64,000 nucleotides of DNA from Sphingomonas sp. BT-65 (GCF_026107375.2 NZ_JAPCIA010000001.1:186001-250000); one strand, 5' to 3'. Counted from the first letter of the stretch, positions 33,000 to 42,486 are shown. The notes: a model not told the origin generated them from the letters alone. Made by a program: numbers and translations.

Positions 33000-33718
33000 T
33001 CGCCGTCCTCTCGGACATCCATGGCAACCTTCCCGCGCTCGAAGCGGTCATCACGGACGCCCGCGACGCGGGTGCCACCAGCTTCGTCAATCTCGGCGAC
33101 AGTCTCTCGGGCCCGCTCTGGCCGGTAGAGACCGCCGATCTCCTGATGCGTGAGGGCTGGCCGACGATCGCCGGCAATCACGAGCGGCAGGTGCTGACTC
33201 ATTCGCTCGAGCGGATGGGCGCCTCCGACCGCTTTGCCAGCGAGCGGCTGAGCGCTGCGCAACTGGCCTGGCTCGCCGCGCAGCCGCCCGTGCTCGCACT
33301 GACCGACGACATCTTCCTCTGCCACGGCTCGCCGCGCAGCGATCTCGAGCCTCTGCTCCACACCGTCGAGCCCGCCGGCATCCGCGAAGCCACCGGTGCT
33401 GAGATCGCCGAGCGCCTCGGCGACACCGCCGCCGCGCTGACCCTTTGCGGCCACACGCATCTCCCACGCGTCATGAAACTGCCCGACGGCCGCACCGTCG
33501 CCAACCCGGGCAGTGTCGGCCTCCAGGCGTTCCACGACGATCACCCGCTTCCCTATGTCGTCGAGAATGGCGATCCGCTTACCCGCTATGCGCTGGTCCG
33601 CGGTGCCGAGGTCGAGTTGCGCGCCGTCGCCTATGACCACCAGGCGGCCGCGGCCAAGGCGGCGCGCGAGGACAGGGACGATTGGGCCGTCGCCCTGCGC
33701 ACCGGCTTCGCCGACTGA
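32996..33718 (+). CDS. Calcineurin-like metallophosphoesterase (YfcE/MJ0936-type)
   Basis: A 240-residue cytoplasmic phosphoesterase with the metal motifs DIHGN (7-11), GDS, GNHER, CHGSP and the closing GHTHLPR, NPGSVG. Such proteins cleave phosphodiesters or nucleotides; the true substrate is unknown. The start codon overlaps the rimM stop by ATGA, so it is co-translated with the ribosomal operon. It is the first gene of the segment that interrupts rimM-trmD. Confidence 0.88.
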   Translation: MIAVLSDIHGNLPALEAVITDARDAGATSFVNLGDSLSGPLWPVETADLLMREGWPTIAGNHERQVLTHSLERMGASDRFASERLSAAQLAWLAAQPPVLALTDDIFLCHGSPRSDLEPLLHTVEPAGIREATGAEIAERLGDTAAALTLCGHTHLPRVMKLPDGRTVANPGSVGLQAFHDDHPLPYVVENGDPLTRYALVRGAEVELRAVAYDHQAAAAKAAREDRDDWAVALRTGFAD

Positions 33719-33799
33719 TTTTCGCTTCCAAAGTTGGATTTTATCTGGTTGCCTCGGGACATGAGGATGCCCCGAGACCCGCGCCGTTCGACCCGGCCA

Positions 33800-35350
33800 A
33801 TGCCGGTTGACACCCGCGCGCGAAACCCCGTCAAAACTGTCAACTTTGTCAACTGGACGGTCCTCGCCGCGCTGCTCGCGACGGCGCCGTCGCTTGCCGC
33901 CGCCCAGGCGCACCCGCCGGTCCCGCCCGCCGCCCTCGTCGAGATCGGCGATGCATTCGCCAGCTTCCAGCAGCGCACGCCCGTGCCCGGTCTGGTCTAT
34001 GCCGTGGTCAAGGACGGCAAGATCGTCCTTTCGGCGATGCAGGGCGTGCAGACGATCGGCGGCGCGCCCGTCACGCTCGACACGCGCTTCCGCATCGCCT
34101 CGATGAGCAAGGCGTTCACGGCGCTCGCCATCCTCAAGCTGCGCGACGAGGGCAAGCTCGCGCTCGACGATCTCGCCGAGAAGCACATCCCCGAGATGCG
34201 TGGCTGGAAATACCCGACCAGCGACAGCCCGCGCATCCGCATCCGCGACCTGCTCGCCCATGTCGGCGGTTTCGTCACCGACGATCCTTGGGGCGATCGC
34301 CAGCAGGTGCTCACCGAAGCCGAGTTCACCGCGATGATCGCCGCGGGCGTGCCGTGGGGCCGCCCGCTCCAGAGCCAGCACGAATATTCGAACTTCGGCT
34401 ACGCGCTGCTCGGCCGCATCGTCACCAACACCTCGGGCAAACCCTACCAGGCCTATATCCGTGACACGATCATGCAGCCGCTCGGCATGAGCGCCACCAC
34501 CTACGACATCACGCAGGTGCCCAGGGACAAGCTCGCGATCGGCTATCGCTGGGAGAATGAGGCGTGGGTCGAGGAACCGTCGATGCGCGACGGGGCCTTC
34601 GGTGCGATGGGCGGGGTGATCACCACCGCGCCCGACTATGCCAGATGGGTCGCGTTCCTGCTCGCGGCCTGGCCGTCGCGCGACGGTCCCGAGACCGGCC
34701 CGGTCAAGCGCGCCACCGTGCGCGAGATGGCGCAGGGCCTCAATTTCGTCCGCATCGCCCCGCGCAACGGCGCGCCGGAAGGGGACAAATGCGTTCACGC
34801 CTTCGCCTATGGCATGGGGATGCGGGTCACGCCCGACTGCAACCTCGGCCTCACGCTCAGCCATGGCGGCGGCTATCCCGGCTATGGCAGCTTCGTGGTG
34901 CTTGCGCCCGAGCTGGGCATCGCGGCGTTCGGCTTCGCCAACCGCACCTACCAAGCGCCCGCCGTGCCGGTGTGGCAGTCGCTCTGGGCGATGGCAAAGG
35001 CCGGTGCGATCGTGAATTACGACAAGTACAAGCCGCTCAATCCACTGCTCACGCAGATGCAGGACGCCGTCCGCACCGCCTATGCCGCGGGCACGCTCGC
35101 GCCGCTCGAGGGCAAGCTCGCGATGAACTTCACGATGGACCGCTCGGCGGAGAATTGGGTGAAGGAATTCGCGCGGATCAAGGCGATGGTCGGCGACTGT
35201 CCCACTGCCGAGCCGTTGCTCCCCAACAACTATCTCTCCACCAGCTTCCGCTGGAACTGTGCCAAGGGCAAGCTCGACGGCCAGATCCTGCTCGCGCCGA
35301 CCAACCCGCCGACGATCCAGGCGCTCCGCTTCGCGCCGCGACCGGACTGA
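33800..35350 (+). CDS. Secreted serine hydrolase, beta-lactamase class C / DD-peptidase fold
   Basis: A 516-residue exported enzyme. The signal region (VLAALLATAPSLAAAQ) precedes a penicillin-binding-protein-like domain with SMSK as the SxxK nucleophile motif, YSN (EYSNFGYALLG) and HGGG (LSHGGGYPGYG). A C-terminal ~140-residue extension is typical of these esterase-like proteins. It may act on peptidoglycan, D-peptides or esters. ATG 33800 is chosen to place the signal peptide near the N-terminus; in-frame ATGs at 33734, 33761 and 33767 are alternatives. Confidence 0.85.
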   Translation: MPVDTRARNPVKTVNFVNWTVLAALLATAPSLAAAQAHPPVPPAALVEIGDAFASFQQRTPVPGLVYAVVKDGKIVLSAMQGVQTIGGAPVTLDTRFRIASMSKAFTALAILKLRDEGKLALDDLAEKHIPEMRGWKYPTSDSPRIRIRDLLAHVGGFVTDDPWGDRQQVLTEAEFTAMIAAGVPWGRPLQSQHEYSNFGYALLGRIVTNTSGKPYQAYIRDTIMQPLGMSATTYDITQVPRDKLAIGYRWENEAWVEEPSMRDGAFGAMGGVITTAPDYARWVAFLLAAWPSRDGPETGPVKRATVREMAQGLNFVRIAPRNGAPEGDKCVHAFAYGMGMRVTPDCNLGLTLSHGGGYPGYGSFVVLAPELGIAAFGFANRTYQAPAVPVWQSLWAMAKAGAIVNYDKYKPLNPLLTQMQDAVRTAYAAGTLAPLEGKLAMNFTMDRSAENWVKEFARIKAMVGDCPTAEPLLPNNYLSTSFRWNCAKGKLDGQILLAPTNPPTIQALRFAPRPD

Positions 35351-35369
35351 GCTCGCCCGCCGCTCGCGC

Positions 35370-35507
35370 TTGCAATGTTGGAATGTTTCTGATTTGTTCC
35401 AATTCGTGATGGTTGCGCGTCTGCTTCTTTCCTATCCCCGCGACATCGGAACCGTCCGAGAAGGGGAAATCGGGGGGGACGTAGTATGAACTTTGACAGC
35501 TTCCGCG
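35370..35507 (+). repeat. ~140-bp repeat with SOS-like box, copy 1
   Basis: It matches the region 50004-50145 in inverse orientation. Shared blocks are the CCAACATTGCAAG-type end, the LexA-like GTTT-N7-GTTC (35385-35399), the polypurine stretch ending GGGGGGACGTAGT, and an ATG followed by AACTTTGACAGCTTCCGCG. Similarity stops at that point, inside what looks like the first codons of a gene. It fills the gap between two convergent genes. Confidence 0.7.
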
Positions 35508-35512
35508 GTGAA

Positions 35513-36421
35513 TCAGCGCCGGATCGGGCGCTGCTGCGCGAGCATGTTGCGGATCGTCGTCGCCGCCACGCCCGCTTCGCCCATCGCATGGCTGATCTGG
35601 TCGAGCCCCTTGACCACGTCGCCCGCCGCGAACAGCCCGGGGATCGAGGTGCGCTGGTGATCGTCGACCTCCAGGCACCCGTCTTTCGAAGCATTCGCGC
35701 CGGCCGCGATGGCGAGGCCGGAGCGGATACGCGAGCCGAGCGCGGGATAGAGCGTATCGAACGCCATCCGGCCATTGGCCGTCCCGACACCGATCCGCTC
35801 GCCCTCGATCCGGAACCCGTCGCACGGCCCGTCGATCCGCGCGATTCCGGCCGCATCGAGCTCGGCTCGGCAATCCGCGTCCAGCCGGTGCTCCGCCTCC
35901 GGCGCGATCAGCGTCACATCGGCGCTGTAGCCGCGCAGGAACACCGCCTCGCGCATCCCGTGGTCGCCGGTGCCGATCACCCCGATCCGCTGGTCGGTCA
36001 CCTCATAGGCATCGCAGATCGGGCAATAGCGCAGCAGGCCGCGCCGCAGCGCTTCGCCATGCAGTTCGTCTTCGATGCCCTCGGGCCGATGATTGACCAC
36101 GCCGGTCGCCAGCAGAACGGCGCGCGCCGGAAAGGTGCGACCGTCGGCATGCACCGCGAACCCGGTCTCCAGCGGTTCGATCCGCGTCACCTCGAGCGTC
36201 TCGCGCACTGCGCCGAAGCGTTCGGCCTGGGTGAGCATCAGTCGAAGCAGTTCGCTTCCGGCGACGCCCTCCGGGTAGCCCGCATGGTTGCGCGTCTTCG
36301 GGATCAGCGCCGCGCGGCTCGATCCGCAGTCGAACAGCCGGATCGAGAGATGGAAGCGCGCGAGGTAGATCGCCGCGGTCAATCCGGCCGGTCCCGCGCC
36401 GATAATGATGCAATCCTCCAT
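35513..36421 (-). CDS. Thioredoxin-reductase-like FAD-dependent oxidoreductase
   Basis: A 302-residue flavoprotein of the thioredoxin-reductase fold. It has the FAD motif [10 protein letters not shown] (8-17), the redox-active pair CPIC (133-136), an NAD(P) motif GTGDHGM and the closing FAAGDVV. CPIC replaces the CATC of true TrxB, which is encoded at 50981, so this is probably a paralogue with another disulfide or a peroxide-linked role. It is oriented against the ribosomal operon within the rimM-trmD gap and ends beside the ~140-bp repeat. Confidence 0.9.
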   Translation of the reverse strand: MEDCIIIGAGPAGLTAAIYLARFHLSIRLFDCGSSRAALIPKTRNHAGYPEGVAGSELLRLMLTQAERFGAVRETLEVTRIEPLETGFAVHADGRTFPARAVLLATGVVNHRPEGIEDELHGEALRRGLLRYCPICDAYEVTDQRIGVIGTGDHGMREAVFLRGYSADVTLIAPEAEHRLDADCRAELDAAGIARIDGPCDGFRIEGERIGVGTANGRMAFDTLYPALGSRIRSGLAIAAGANASKDGCLEVDDHQRTSIPGLFAAGDVVKGLDQISHAMGEAGVAATTIRNMLAQQRPIRR

Positions 36422-36465
36422 GCCGTCTCCCTTGCCAAGCGGCCGTCAAGCCGCGAACAGGCGCC

Positions 36466-37194
36466 ATGAGCTTCGCCGCCACCGTCCTAACGCTTTACCC
36501 GGAGATGTTTCCCGGGCCGCTCGGCATTTCGCTCGCCGGGCGTGGCCTCGCCGAGGGCAAATGGTCGCTCGATACCGTGCAGATCCGCGACTTCGCGACC
36601 GACAGGCATCGCACGGTCGACGACACCCCGGCGGGCGGCGGGGCGGGGATGGTGCTCAAGGCGGATATCCTGGCGGCCGCCTGTGACAGCGTCGGCTATG
36701 ACCGCCCGATGCTAGCCATGACCCCGCGTGGCGCCCCTCTGACCCAGCGGCGCGTGCGCGATCTTGCGGCCGGTCCCGGCGTCTCGATCCTGTGCGGCCG
36801 GTTCGAGGGATTCGACGAGCGCTTGTTCGAGGCGCGGGCGATCGAGCCGGTCTCCATCGGCGACTATGTGCTCTCCGGCGGGGAGATGGGGGCGCTGGTG
36901 CTGCTTGACGCTTGCATTCGCCTGCTTCCCGGCGTAATGGGCGCGCCTTCCAGCGGGGTCGAGGAAAGCTTCGAAAGCGGCTTGCTCGAATATCCGCAAT
37001 ATACCCGGCCCGTCGAATGGGAAGGGCGCACGATCCCCGAAGTGCTGCGATCGGGGGATCATGCGAGGATCGCGGCCTGGCGCAAGTCGATGGCCGAGAC
37101 CGATACACGGCTAAGGAGGCCGGATCTTTGGGAGCGCCATGAGGGCGCTCGGGTCCAGTCTCCCTCTGGCGCGCGGCGACAGAAGGACGAATGA
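36466..37194 (+). CDS. trmD: tRNA (guanine37-N1)-methyltransferase TrmD
   Basis: A 242-residue SPOUT methyltransferase. The knot region is visible ([13 protein letters not shown], then [19 protein letters not shown]) along with [13 protein letters not shown]. It makes m1G37 and prevents frameshifting. The stop is followed one nucleotide later by the rplS ATG (TGAGATG), the usual tight pairing. It is separated from rimM by an inserted segment, so it may depend on a promoter in 36422-36465 or in the preceding gene. Confidence 0.96.
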   Translation: MSFAATVLTLYPEMFPGPLGISLAGRGLAEGKWSLDTVQIRDFATDRHRTVDDTPAGGGAGMVLKADILAAACDSVGYDRPMLAMTPRGAPLTQRRVRDLAAGPGVSILCGRFEGFDERLFEARAIEPVSIGDYVLSGGEMGALVLLDACIRLLPGVMGAPSSGVEESFESGLLEYPQYTRPVEWEGRTIPEVLRSGDHARIAAWRKSMAETDTRLRRPDLWERHEGARVQSPSGARRQKDE

Positions 37195-37195
37195 G

Positions 37196-37588
37196 ATGAA
37201 CCTCATCCAGCAGATCGAGGCCGAGAACGTCGCGAAGTTCCTGGCCGACAAGAAGATTCCGGATTTCCGCCCCGGCGACACGCTGAAGGTCGGCGTGAAG
37301 GTCGTCGAAGGCGAGCGCACCCGCGTCCAGAACTATGAGGGCGTCTGCATCGCCCGCGCCAACAAGGGCATGGGCAGCAACTTCACCGTTCGCAAGATTT
37401 CGTTCGGCGAGGGCGTCGAGCGCGTCTTCCCGCTCTATTCGCCGAACATCGACAGCATCGAGGTCGTCCGCAAGGGCGTGGTGCGTCGTGCCAAGCTCTA
37501 TTACCTGCGCGGCCGCACCGGCAAGTCGGCCCGCATCGCCGAGCGCCGCGACGTGCGCCCGTCGAAGGAGGTCGAAGCGGCCGAATAA
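37196..37588 (+). CDS. rplS: Ribosomal protein L19
   Basis: A 130-residue bL19 starting [15 protein letters not shown], with [23 protein letters not shown] and [15 protein letters not shown] all typical. The short C-terminal tail (KEVEAAE) is normal. It closes the trmD-rplS pair; a strong hairpin follows at 37613. Confidence 0.97.
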   Translation: MNLIQQIEAENVAKFLADKKIPDFRPGDTLKVGVKVVEGERTRVQNYEGVCIARANKGMGSNFTVRKISFGEGVERVFPLYSPNIDSIEVVRKGVVRRAKLYYLRGRTGKSARIAERRDVRPSKEVEAAE

Positions 37589-37612
37589 GCCGCGTCGCCA
37601 GACGAACAGCAC

Positions 37613-37643
37613 GGGGCGCGGAAGGCTTGGCTTTCCGCGCCCC
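37613..37643 (+). terminator. Hairpin after rplS
   Basis: GGGGCGCGGAA and TTCCGCGCCCC form an 11-bp perfect stem with a 9-nt loop, 24 nt after the rplS stop. The T-run is weak (GCTTCGCTTC), but the stem is strong, so termination or 3'-end stabilisation is likely. Confidence 0.65.
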
Positions 37644-37693
37644 GCTTCGCTTCGGCGCGTTGAATTTCGGCCGAGTCGCCCTACCTTGAAGCT

Positions 37694-38092
37694 GTGGTGA
37701 ACCGGAGGAATCAGATAGCGACGATCGCGCAGCTGAAGCTGCCGCTCTACGTCGCGTCGCTCTGGCTCGCACTCGCGACGGCGCTGCTTTCCTCGCTGAT
37801 ACCCGCCGGCTTGCCGCGCACCACCGTGCTCGGCTCCGCGTTCAACCCGGCGACCACCGCCGTCGCGCTCCAGCCGACCCGCGCCCAGCCGCGCATTCTT
37901 GCCGAGAATGTCCGCCGTGATGATAACCCGGCGAGCGGGCAGGGCGGCGCGATCCAGATCCTTTCAATTCCCGCCCTTCCGGCCGTTCGACCGGACGCCA
38001 TCGCCGCTGTTCCCAAGCCAGCGACGGTGGCGTCGCCGATCGTCTCGCATGCCGTGGTCGACGGCAGCCCGCGTGGTCCGCCCCTGACCTGA
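37694..38092 (+). CDS. Hypothetical exported or membrane-anchored protein
   Basis: A 132-residue reading frame with a GTG start (a second GTG follows). It has one hydrophobic helix (LPLYVASLWLALATALLSSL, about 16-35) and then a Pro/Ala-rich, low-complexity region with no recognised domain. The helix followed by a disordered tail suggests a membrane-anchored protein. Support is limited to length, helix and strand agreement with neighbours; it could be non-coding. Confidence 0.45.
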   Translation: MVNRRNQIATIAQLKLPLYVASLWLALATALLSSLIPAGLPRTTVLGSAFNPATTAVALQPTRAQPRILAENVRRDDNPASGQGGAIQILSIPALPAVRPDAIAAVPKPATVASPIVSHAVVDGSPRGPPLT

Positions 38093-38141
38093 CCTTCCTG
38101 CCAACCCGCCGCGCACGCCGCGCCGAATTGGGAGAAACGTC

Positions 38142-38255
38142 ATCGAAACGCCACGCAACAAGCGGCCGCCCTGGTGGTTCGCGCCCGCCGTCTGGGGCAG
38201 GATTGCCGGCAGCGCCGCACGCGCCGCGGCGCTGGTCGGCGCGACGACCGAGTGA
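38142..38255 (+). CDS. Possible 37-residue protein with a non-standard ATC start
   Basis: The frame reads ETPRNKRPPWWFAPAVWGRI followed by an Ala-rich helix and ends GATTE. Trp/Pro-rich tiny proteins of this kind look real. No ATG, GTG or TTG lies in frame; the first usable codon after the GGGAGA ribosome-binding site (38129-38134) is ATC (38142), with ATT further upstream. It may be translated from ATC, as infC is from ATT, or be a decayed gene. Confidence 0.35.
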   Translation: METPRNKRPPWWFAPAVWGRIAGSAARAAALVGATTE

Positions 38256-38285
38256 GCCGCCCACAACAGGGACATCGAACTGCCT

Positions 38286-39944
38286 ATGCACCACACGCCG
38301 CTCATCGCCACCATCGTCGCGGGCCTCGTCATGGCCTTCATCATGGGGTCGCTCGCCCACAAGCTGAAAGTGTCGCCGATCGCCGGCTATCTGCTCGCGG
38401 GGATCTTCGTCGGCCCGTTCACGCCCGGCTTCGTCGCCGATGGCGATCTCGCCGCCGAGCTCGCCGAGATCGGCGTGATCCTTTTGATGTTCGGCGTCGG
38501 CCTGCACTTCTCGCTGCGCGACCTGCTCGCGGTGAAGGGCGTCGCGGTGCCTGGCGCGATCGGCCAGATCGCGGGCGCGACTTTGATGGGCATGGGGCTG
38601 AGCTGGGCGCTGGGCTGGGACCCGCTCGCCGGTTTCGTCTTCGGCCTCGCGCTGTCGGTCGCCAGCACCGTCGTGCTGCTCCGCGCCCTCCAGGGCTTCG
38701 GCATCGTCGACACCGAGCGCGGTCGGATCGCGGTCGGCTGGCTGATCGTCGAGGATCTGGTGATGGTGCTCGCGCTGGTGCTGCTGCCCGCACTCGCCGA
38801 GGTGATGAAGGGCGACGCGCCGGCGAGCTGGACGGCATTGCTCGTGCCGCTCGCGCAGACCGCGTTCAAGGTCACTGGCTTCCTCGTCGTCATGCTGCTC
38901 GTCGCGCGCCGGGTGATCCCGATGGCGCTCCATTGGGTGGTGCATACCGGCTCGCGCGAGCTGTTTCGTCTCGCCGTGCTCGCGATCGCGCTCGGTGTGG
39001 CGTTTGGCGCGGCGGTGGTGTTCGACGTGTCGTTCGCGCTCGGTGCCTTCTTCGCCGGGATGATCCTCGGCGAGACCCCGCTCAGCCGCCAGGCGACCGA
39101 GGAGACGTTGCCACTGCGCGATGCGTTCGCTGTGCTGTTCTTCGTCTCGGTCGGCATGTTGTTCAACCCGGCGGTGGTGGTCGAACAGCCGCTGCCGCTG
39201 ATCGCCACGGTGCTGATCATCGTGCTCGGCAAGTCGGTCGCGGCCTATCTGATCGTCCGCGCGCTCAAATACAGCCACCGCATCGCGATCACCGCCGCGG
39301 CGAGCCTCGCGCAGATCGGCGAATTCTCGTTCATCCTGGCGACGCTCGGCACCAGTCTCGCGATCCTGCCCGCGGCCGGCCGAGACCTGATCCTTGCCGG
39401 CGCGCTGCTCTCGATCCTGTTCAACCCTTTCATCTTCAACTGGTTCGTGCCCAAGCGGCAGGAGAAGACCGACCCGATCGAGCCGCCGGTCGATACCAGC
39501 GACCTGCGCGACCATGTCGTGCTGGTCGGCTTCGGCCGGGTCGGCAAGCTGATCGCGCGCGACCTGCTGGCGAAGCAGCGGCGCTTCATCCTGATCGAGG
39601 ACCAGGCGGATATGGCGCGCGATGCTAAGGCCGAGGGGTTCGATGTGGTGCGCGGCAACGCGGTCGATCCCGAGGCGCTCAAGGCCGCCGGGGTCGAGCG
39701 CGCCGCCAGGCTGCTGATCGCGATCCCTGAAGGGTTCGAGGGCGGCGCGGTGGTGGAGGCGGCGCGCGCGATCAACCCCGGCATCGCCATCGTCGCGCGC
39801 GCGCATTCGGACGCCGAGGTCGAGCATCTCGAAGCCAAGGGCGCGGGCGAGGTGGTGATGGGCGAGCGCGAGATCGCCTCGCGCATGCTCAGCTTGTGTG
39901 CCGTGCCGGGCGCACGCCGACGCAGCAGGGCTGGGAAGCGATGA
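38286..39944 (+). CDS. CPA2-family cation:proton antiporter with RCK/TrkA-N domain (YbaL/KefB-like)
   Basis: A 552-residue protein. About twelve membrane helices (residues 1-390) include the family's GLHFSLRDLL, ALSVASTVVLLRAL and GAFFAGMILGETPLS. A TrkA-N domain follows (HVVLVGFGRVGKLIARDLL, about 415-530) that binds a nucleotide. It probably exchanges K+ for protons. After REIASRMLSL the last ~17 residues (basic, Arg-rich) are read out of frame from DNA that encodes a soxR fragment, so the native C-terminus seems to have been replaced. Confidence 0.9.
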   Translation: MHHTPLIATIVAGLVMAFIMGSLAHKLKVSPIAGYLLAGIFVGPFTPGFVADGDLAAELAEIGVILLMFGVGLHFSLRDLLAVKGVAVPGAIGQIAGATLMGMGLSWALGWDPLAGFVFGLALSVASTVVLLRALQGFGIVDTERGRIAVGWLIVEDLVMVLALVLLPALAEVMKGDAPASWTALLVPLAQTAFKVTGFLVVMLLVARRVIPMALHWVVHTGSRELFRLAVLAIALGVAFGAAVVFDVSFALGAFFAGMILGETPLSRQATEETLPLRDAFAVLFFVSVGMLFNPAVVVEQPLPLIATVLIIVLGKSVAAYLIVRALKYSHRIAITAAASLAQIGEFSFILATLGTSLAILPAAGRDLILAGALLSILFNPFIFNWFVPKRQEKTDPIEPPVDTSDLRDHVVLVGFGRVGKLIARDLLAKQRRFILIEDQADMARDAKAEGFDVVRGNAVDPEALKAAGVERAARLLIAIPEGFEGGAVVEAARAINPGIAIVARAHSDAEVEHLEAKGAGEVVMGEREIASRMLSLCAVPGARRRSRAGKR

Positions 39945-40123
39945 GCCGCAATTTCCGCAAGGAGATCGACCGCCGCATCGCCCTGCTCGAGCGAACCCGC
40001 GACACGCTCGACAATTGCATCGGCTGCGGTCGCCTGTCGCTGAAAAAAATGCGGACTGTTCAACCCGGGGACCGGCTGGGCGCCGAGGGGCCGGGACCGC
40101 GTCAGGTGCTCGGTCGCCTCTGA
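39899..40123 (+). pseudogene. C-terminal fragment of a SoxR-type MerR regulator
   Basis: The frame reads GRTPTQQGWEAMSRNFRKEI, then LERTRDTLDNCIGCGRLSLKK and PGDRLGAEGPG (two separate parts of one tail). This is the dimerisation helix and iron-sulfur region of SoxR. The DNA-binding domain and first ~60 percent are missing. The cluster motif C-x2-C-x-C-x5-C is damaged: the third Cys is Arg and the fourth Met. The first codons overlap the antiporter gene in another frame. It is a remnant without function. Confidence 0.75.
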
Positions 40124-40199
40124 TTGCATTGGATACTTTACGCGCACGCGTCGAGGCCCGATAGCCGGCGCATCGACACAAATATGAGCGGGTTGCGGG

Positions 40200-42434
40200 A
40201 TGTGGAAAGCTGTGGTGGGTGGATTGGTGGCAATGGCGGGGGCGATGGCAATGCCGGCTGAGGCGCAACAGACCGCGCAGCCGCTCACGCTTGAACGCAT
40301 CTTCGCCAGCCCCGACCTCGCCGGCACCACGCCACGCGCACTCAAGCTCTCGCCCGACGGCAAATATGTGACGGTGCTGCGCAACCGCACTGAGGACCGC
40401 GACCGGTTCGACCTGTGGGCGATGGACACCGCCAGCGGCGAATGGCGGATGCTGGTCGACAGCAAGAAGGTGGGCACCGGCGCCGAACTGTCCGAGGCCG
40501 AAAAGATGCAGCGCGAGCGCGCGCGGATCGGTGGCACGCGCGGGATCGTCGCTTATGACTGGGCGCCCGACGGCAGGTCGATCCTGGTGCCGCTCGACGG
40601 CGACCTTTATCTTGCCACGCTCGGCGGGGAGGTGCGCCGCCTGACGCAGAGCGAGGCTGGCGAGCTCAATCCCGAGATCAGTCCGCGCGGCGGTTTCGCG
40701 AGCTTCGTGCGCGACCAGAACCTCGTCGTGCTCGACCTCGCCACCGGCAAGGAGGCTAAGGCGACCAGCGAGGGCAAGGGCACCGCCTATTTCGGTGAAG
40801 CCGAGTTCGTCGCGCAGGAGGAGATGGGCCGCAAGACCGGTTATTGGTGGTCGCCCGAAGACAAGCGCATCGCCGTGCAGCGCTTCGACGAGGCGCCGGT
40901 CGGCATTGTGAGCCGCGCGGCGATCGGGGCGGAGGGCACCAAGGTCTACGACCAGCGCTACCCCAAGGCCGGCACCGCCAACGTGCTGGTCGAGCTCTAT
41001 GTGATGAACCCCGACGGCAGCGGCCGGGTGAAGGCGGATCTCGGCAGCGAAACCGACATCTATCTCGCCCGCGTCGACTGGACGCCCGATGGGAAGACGC
41101 TGCTCATCCAGCGCCAGAACCGCGCGCAGACCGTGCTCGACATGCTCGCGGTCGATCCCGCGACTGGCAAGTCGCGCGTGCTGTTCAGCGAGAAATCGGG
41201 CGAGCGCAGCTGGATCAACCTCTCCGACGCCTATCGCCCGCTCAAGGACGGCAGCCTGATCTGGTGGTCCGAGCGTGACGGGCACGGCCATCTCTATCGC
41301 TTCCGCGACGGCAACTGGACCCAGCTGACCAAGGGCGACTGGGAAGTGGCCGAGCTGGTCGGGGTCGATGAGGCGAAGGGGCGGGTGACCTTCCTCGGCA
41401 ACAAGGACGGCGTGCTCGAACGGCATCTCTACACGCTTGATCTCGACAAGCCGGGCGCGGTGACGCGGATCAGCGAGGCGGGCTATTGGTATGCCGCGAA
41501 GACCAACGACGCCGCGAACCGGATCGTCGTCACCCGCTCCAAGGGCGACCAGCCGCCGCAAGTGATGCTCACCGATGCGGCGGGCAAGCGCCTCGCCTGG
41601 ATCGACGAGAATGCAGTGAAGGGCGATCATCCCTATGCGCCCTATCTCGCCAGCCATCGCGAGAAGCAGTTCGGCACGATCAAGGCAGCCGATGGCACGA
41701 TCCTGCACTGGGAGATGATCACGCCGGCGCTGAGGCCGTCATATCGCTATCCGGTATTCTTCCATCACTATGGCGGCCCGCATTCGCAGCAGGTGAGCAA
41801 GGCGTGGGGCGGCGCGCTGCAGCAATATATCGTCGATCAGGGTTATATCTGGTTCGCACTCGACAATCGCGGCGCGGCCAATCGCGGCAAGGCGTTCGAG
41901 GATCATCTGTTCCAGGCGATGGGTGGAGTCGAGGTCGAGGACCAGATGGCCGGCGCGGCATATCTCAAGACGCTCGACTTCGTCGATCCCCTCAAGATCA
42001 CCACCTATGGCTGGTCGTACGGCGGCTATATGACGCTCAAGCTGCTGGAAGCGGCGCCCGGGGTGTTCGCGGCCGGCGTCGCGGGTGCGCCGGTGAGCAA
42101 GTGGGAACTCTACGACACCCATTATACCGAGCGTTACATGGGCGACCCGCGCCAGGTGCAGGCGGCGTACGACAAGGCCAACACGGTCGCCGACGCGCTC
42201 AGGATCGCGGATCCGCTGCTGCTGATCCACGGCATGGCCGACGACAATGTCGTGCTCGAGCATTCGACCGTGATGATGGCGAAGCTCCAGGCCGGCGCGG
42301 TGCCGTTCGAAACGATGCTCTACCCCGGCCAGACCCACAAGGTCGGCGGACCCGGCGTCAGCGTCCATTTGTGGAAGACGATTATCGAGTTCCTCAATCG
42401 CAGCATTGCCGCGTCGGACATAGTCGCGCATTGA
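40200..42434 (+). CDS. Dipeptidyl-peptidase IV (peptidase S9B), exported
   Basis: A 744-residue periplasmic S9 peptidase with signal peptide (to about residue 22, EAQQ). The beta-propeller contains the double-Glu motif (EFVAQEEMGR) that binds the substrate N-terminus and marks DPP-IV. The hydrolase domain has GWSYGGY (Ser ~606), GMADDN (Asp ~680) and QTHK (His ~713). It removes dipeptides, typically X-Pro, from the N-terminus. No operon partner is evident; two other exported peptidases lie at 46568 and 48785. Confidence 0.94.
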   Translation: MWKAVVGGLVAMAGAMAMPAEAQQTAQPLTLERIFASPDLAGTTPRALKLSPDGKYVTVLRNRTEDRDRFDLWAMDTASGEWRMLVDSKKVGTGAELSEAEKMQRERARIGGTRGIVAYDWAPDGRSILVPLDGDLYLATLGGEVRRLTQSEAGELNPEISPRGGFASFVRDQNLVVLDLATGKEAKATSEGKGTAYFGEAEFVAQEEMGRKTGYWWSPEDKRIAVQRFDEAPVGIVSRAAIGAEGTKVYDQRYPKAGTANVLVELYVMNPDGSGRVKADLGSETDIYLARVDWTPDGKTLLIQRQNRAQTVLDMLAVDPATGKSRVLFSEKSGERSWINLSDAYRPLKDGSLIWWSERDGHGHLYRFRDGNWTQLTKGDWEVAELVGVDEAKGRVTFLGNKDGVLERHLYTLDLDKPGAVTRISEAGYWYAAKTNDAANRIVVTRSKGDQPPQVMLTDAAGKRLAWIDENAVKGDHPYAPYLASHREKQFGTIKAADGTILHWEMITPALRPSYRYPVFFHHYGGPHSQQVSKAWGGALQQYIVDQGYIWFALDNRGAANRGKAFEDHLFQAMGGVEVEDQMAGAAYLKTLDFVDPLKITTYGWSYGGYMTLKLLEAAPGVFAAGVAGAPVSKWELYDTHYTERYMGDPRQVQAAYDKANTVADALRIADPLLLIHGMADDNVVLEHSTVMMAKLQAGAVPFETMLYPGQTHKVGGPGVSVHLWKTIIEFLNRSIAASDIVAH

Positions 42435-42486
42435 ATTGACGGTGCGGGCGGCGAGGCCAACCTCGCACCGATAGGAGGGCAGGACG

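Noticed and set aside
35486..36469. A 327-codon plus-strand frame starting at the repeat's ATG
   Set aside because: Beyond the first ~8 codons it is antisense to the thioredoxin-reductase-like gene and not protein-like. Only the start region is shared with the second repeat copy.
37842..41708. A 1288-codon open frame on the minus strand
   Set aside because: It is antisense to the antiporter and dipeptidyl-peptidase genes, which have clear domains and motifs. Its translation is His/Arg/Asp-rich low-complexity, the usual shadow in high-GC DNA.
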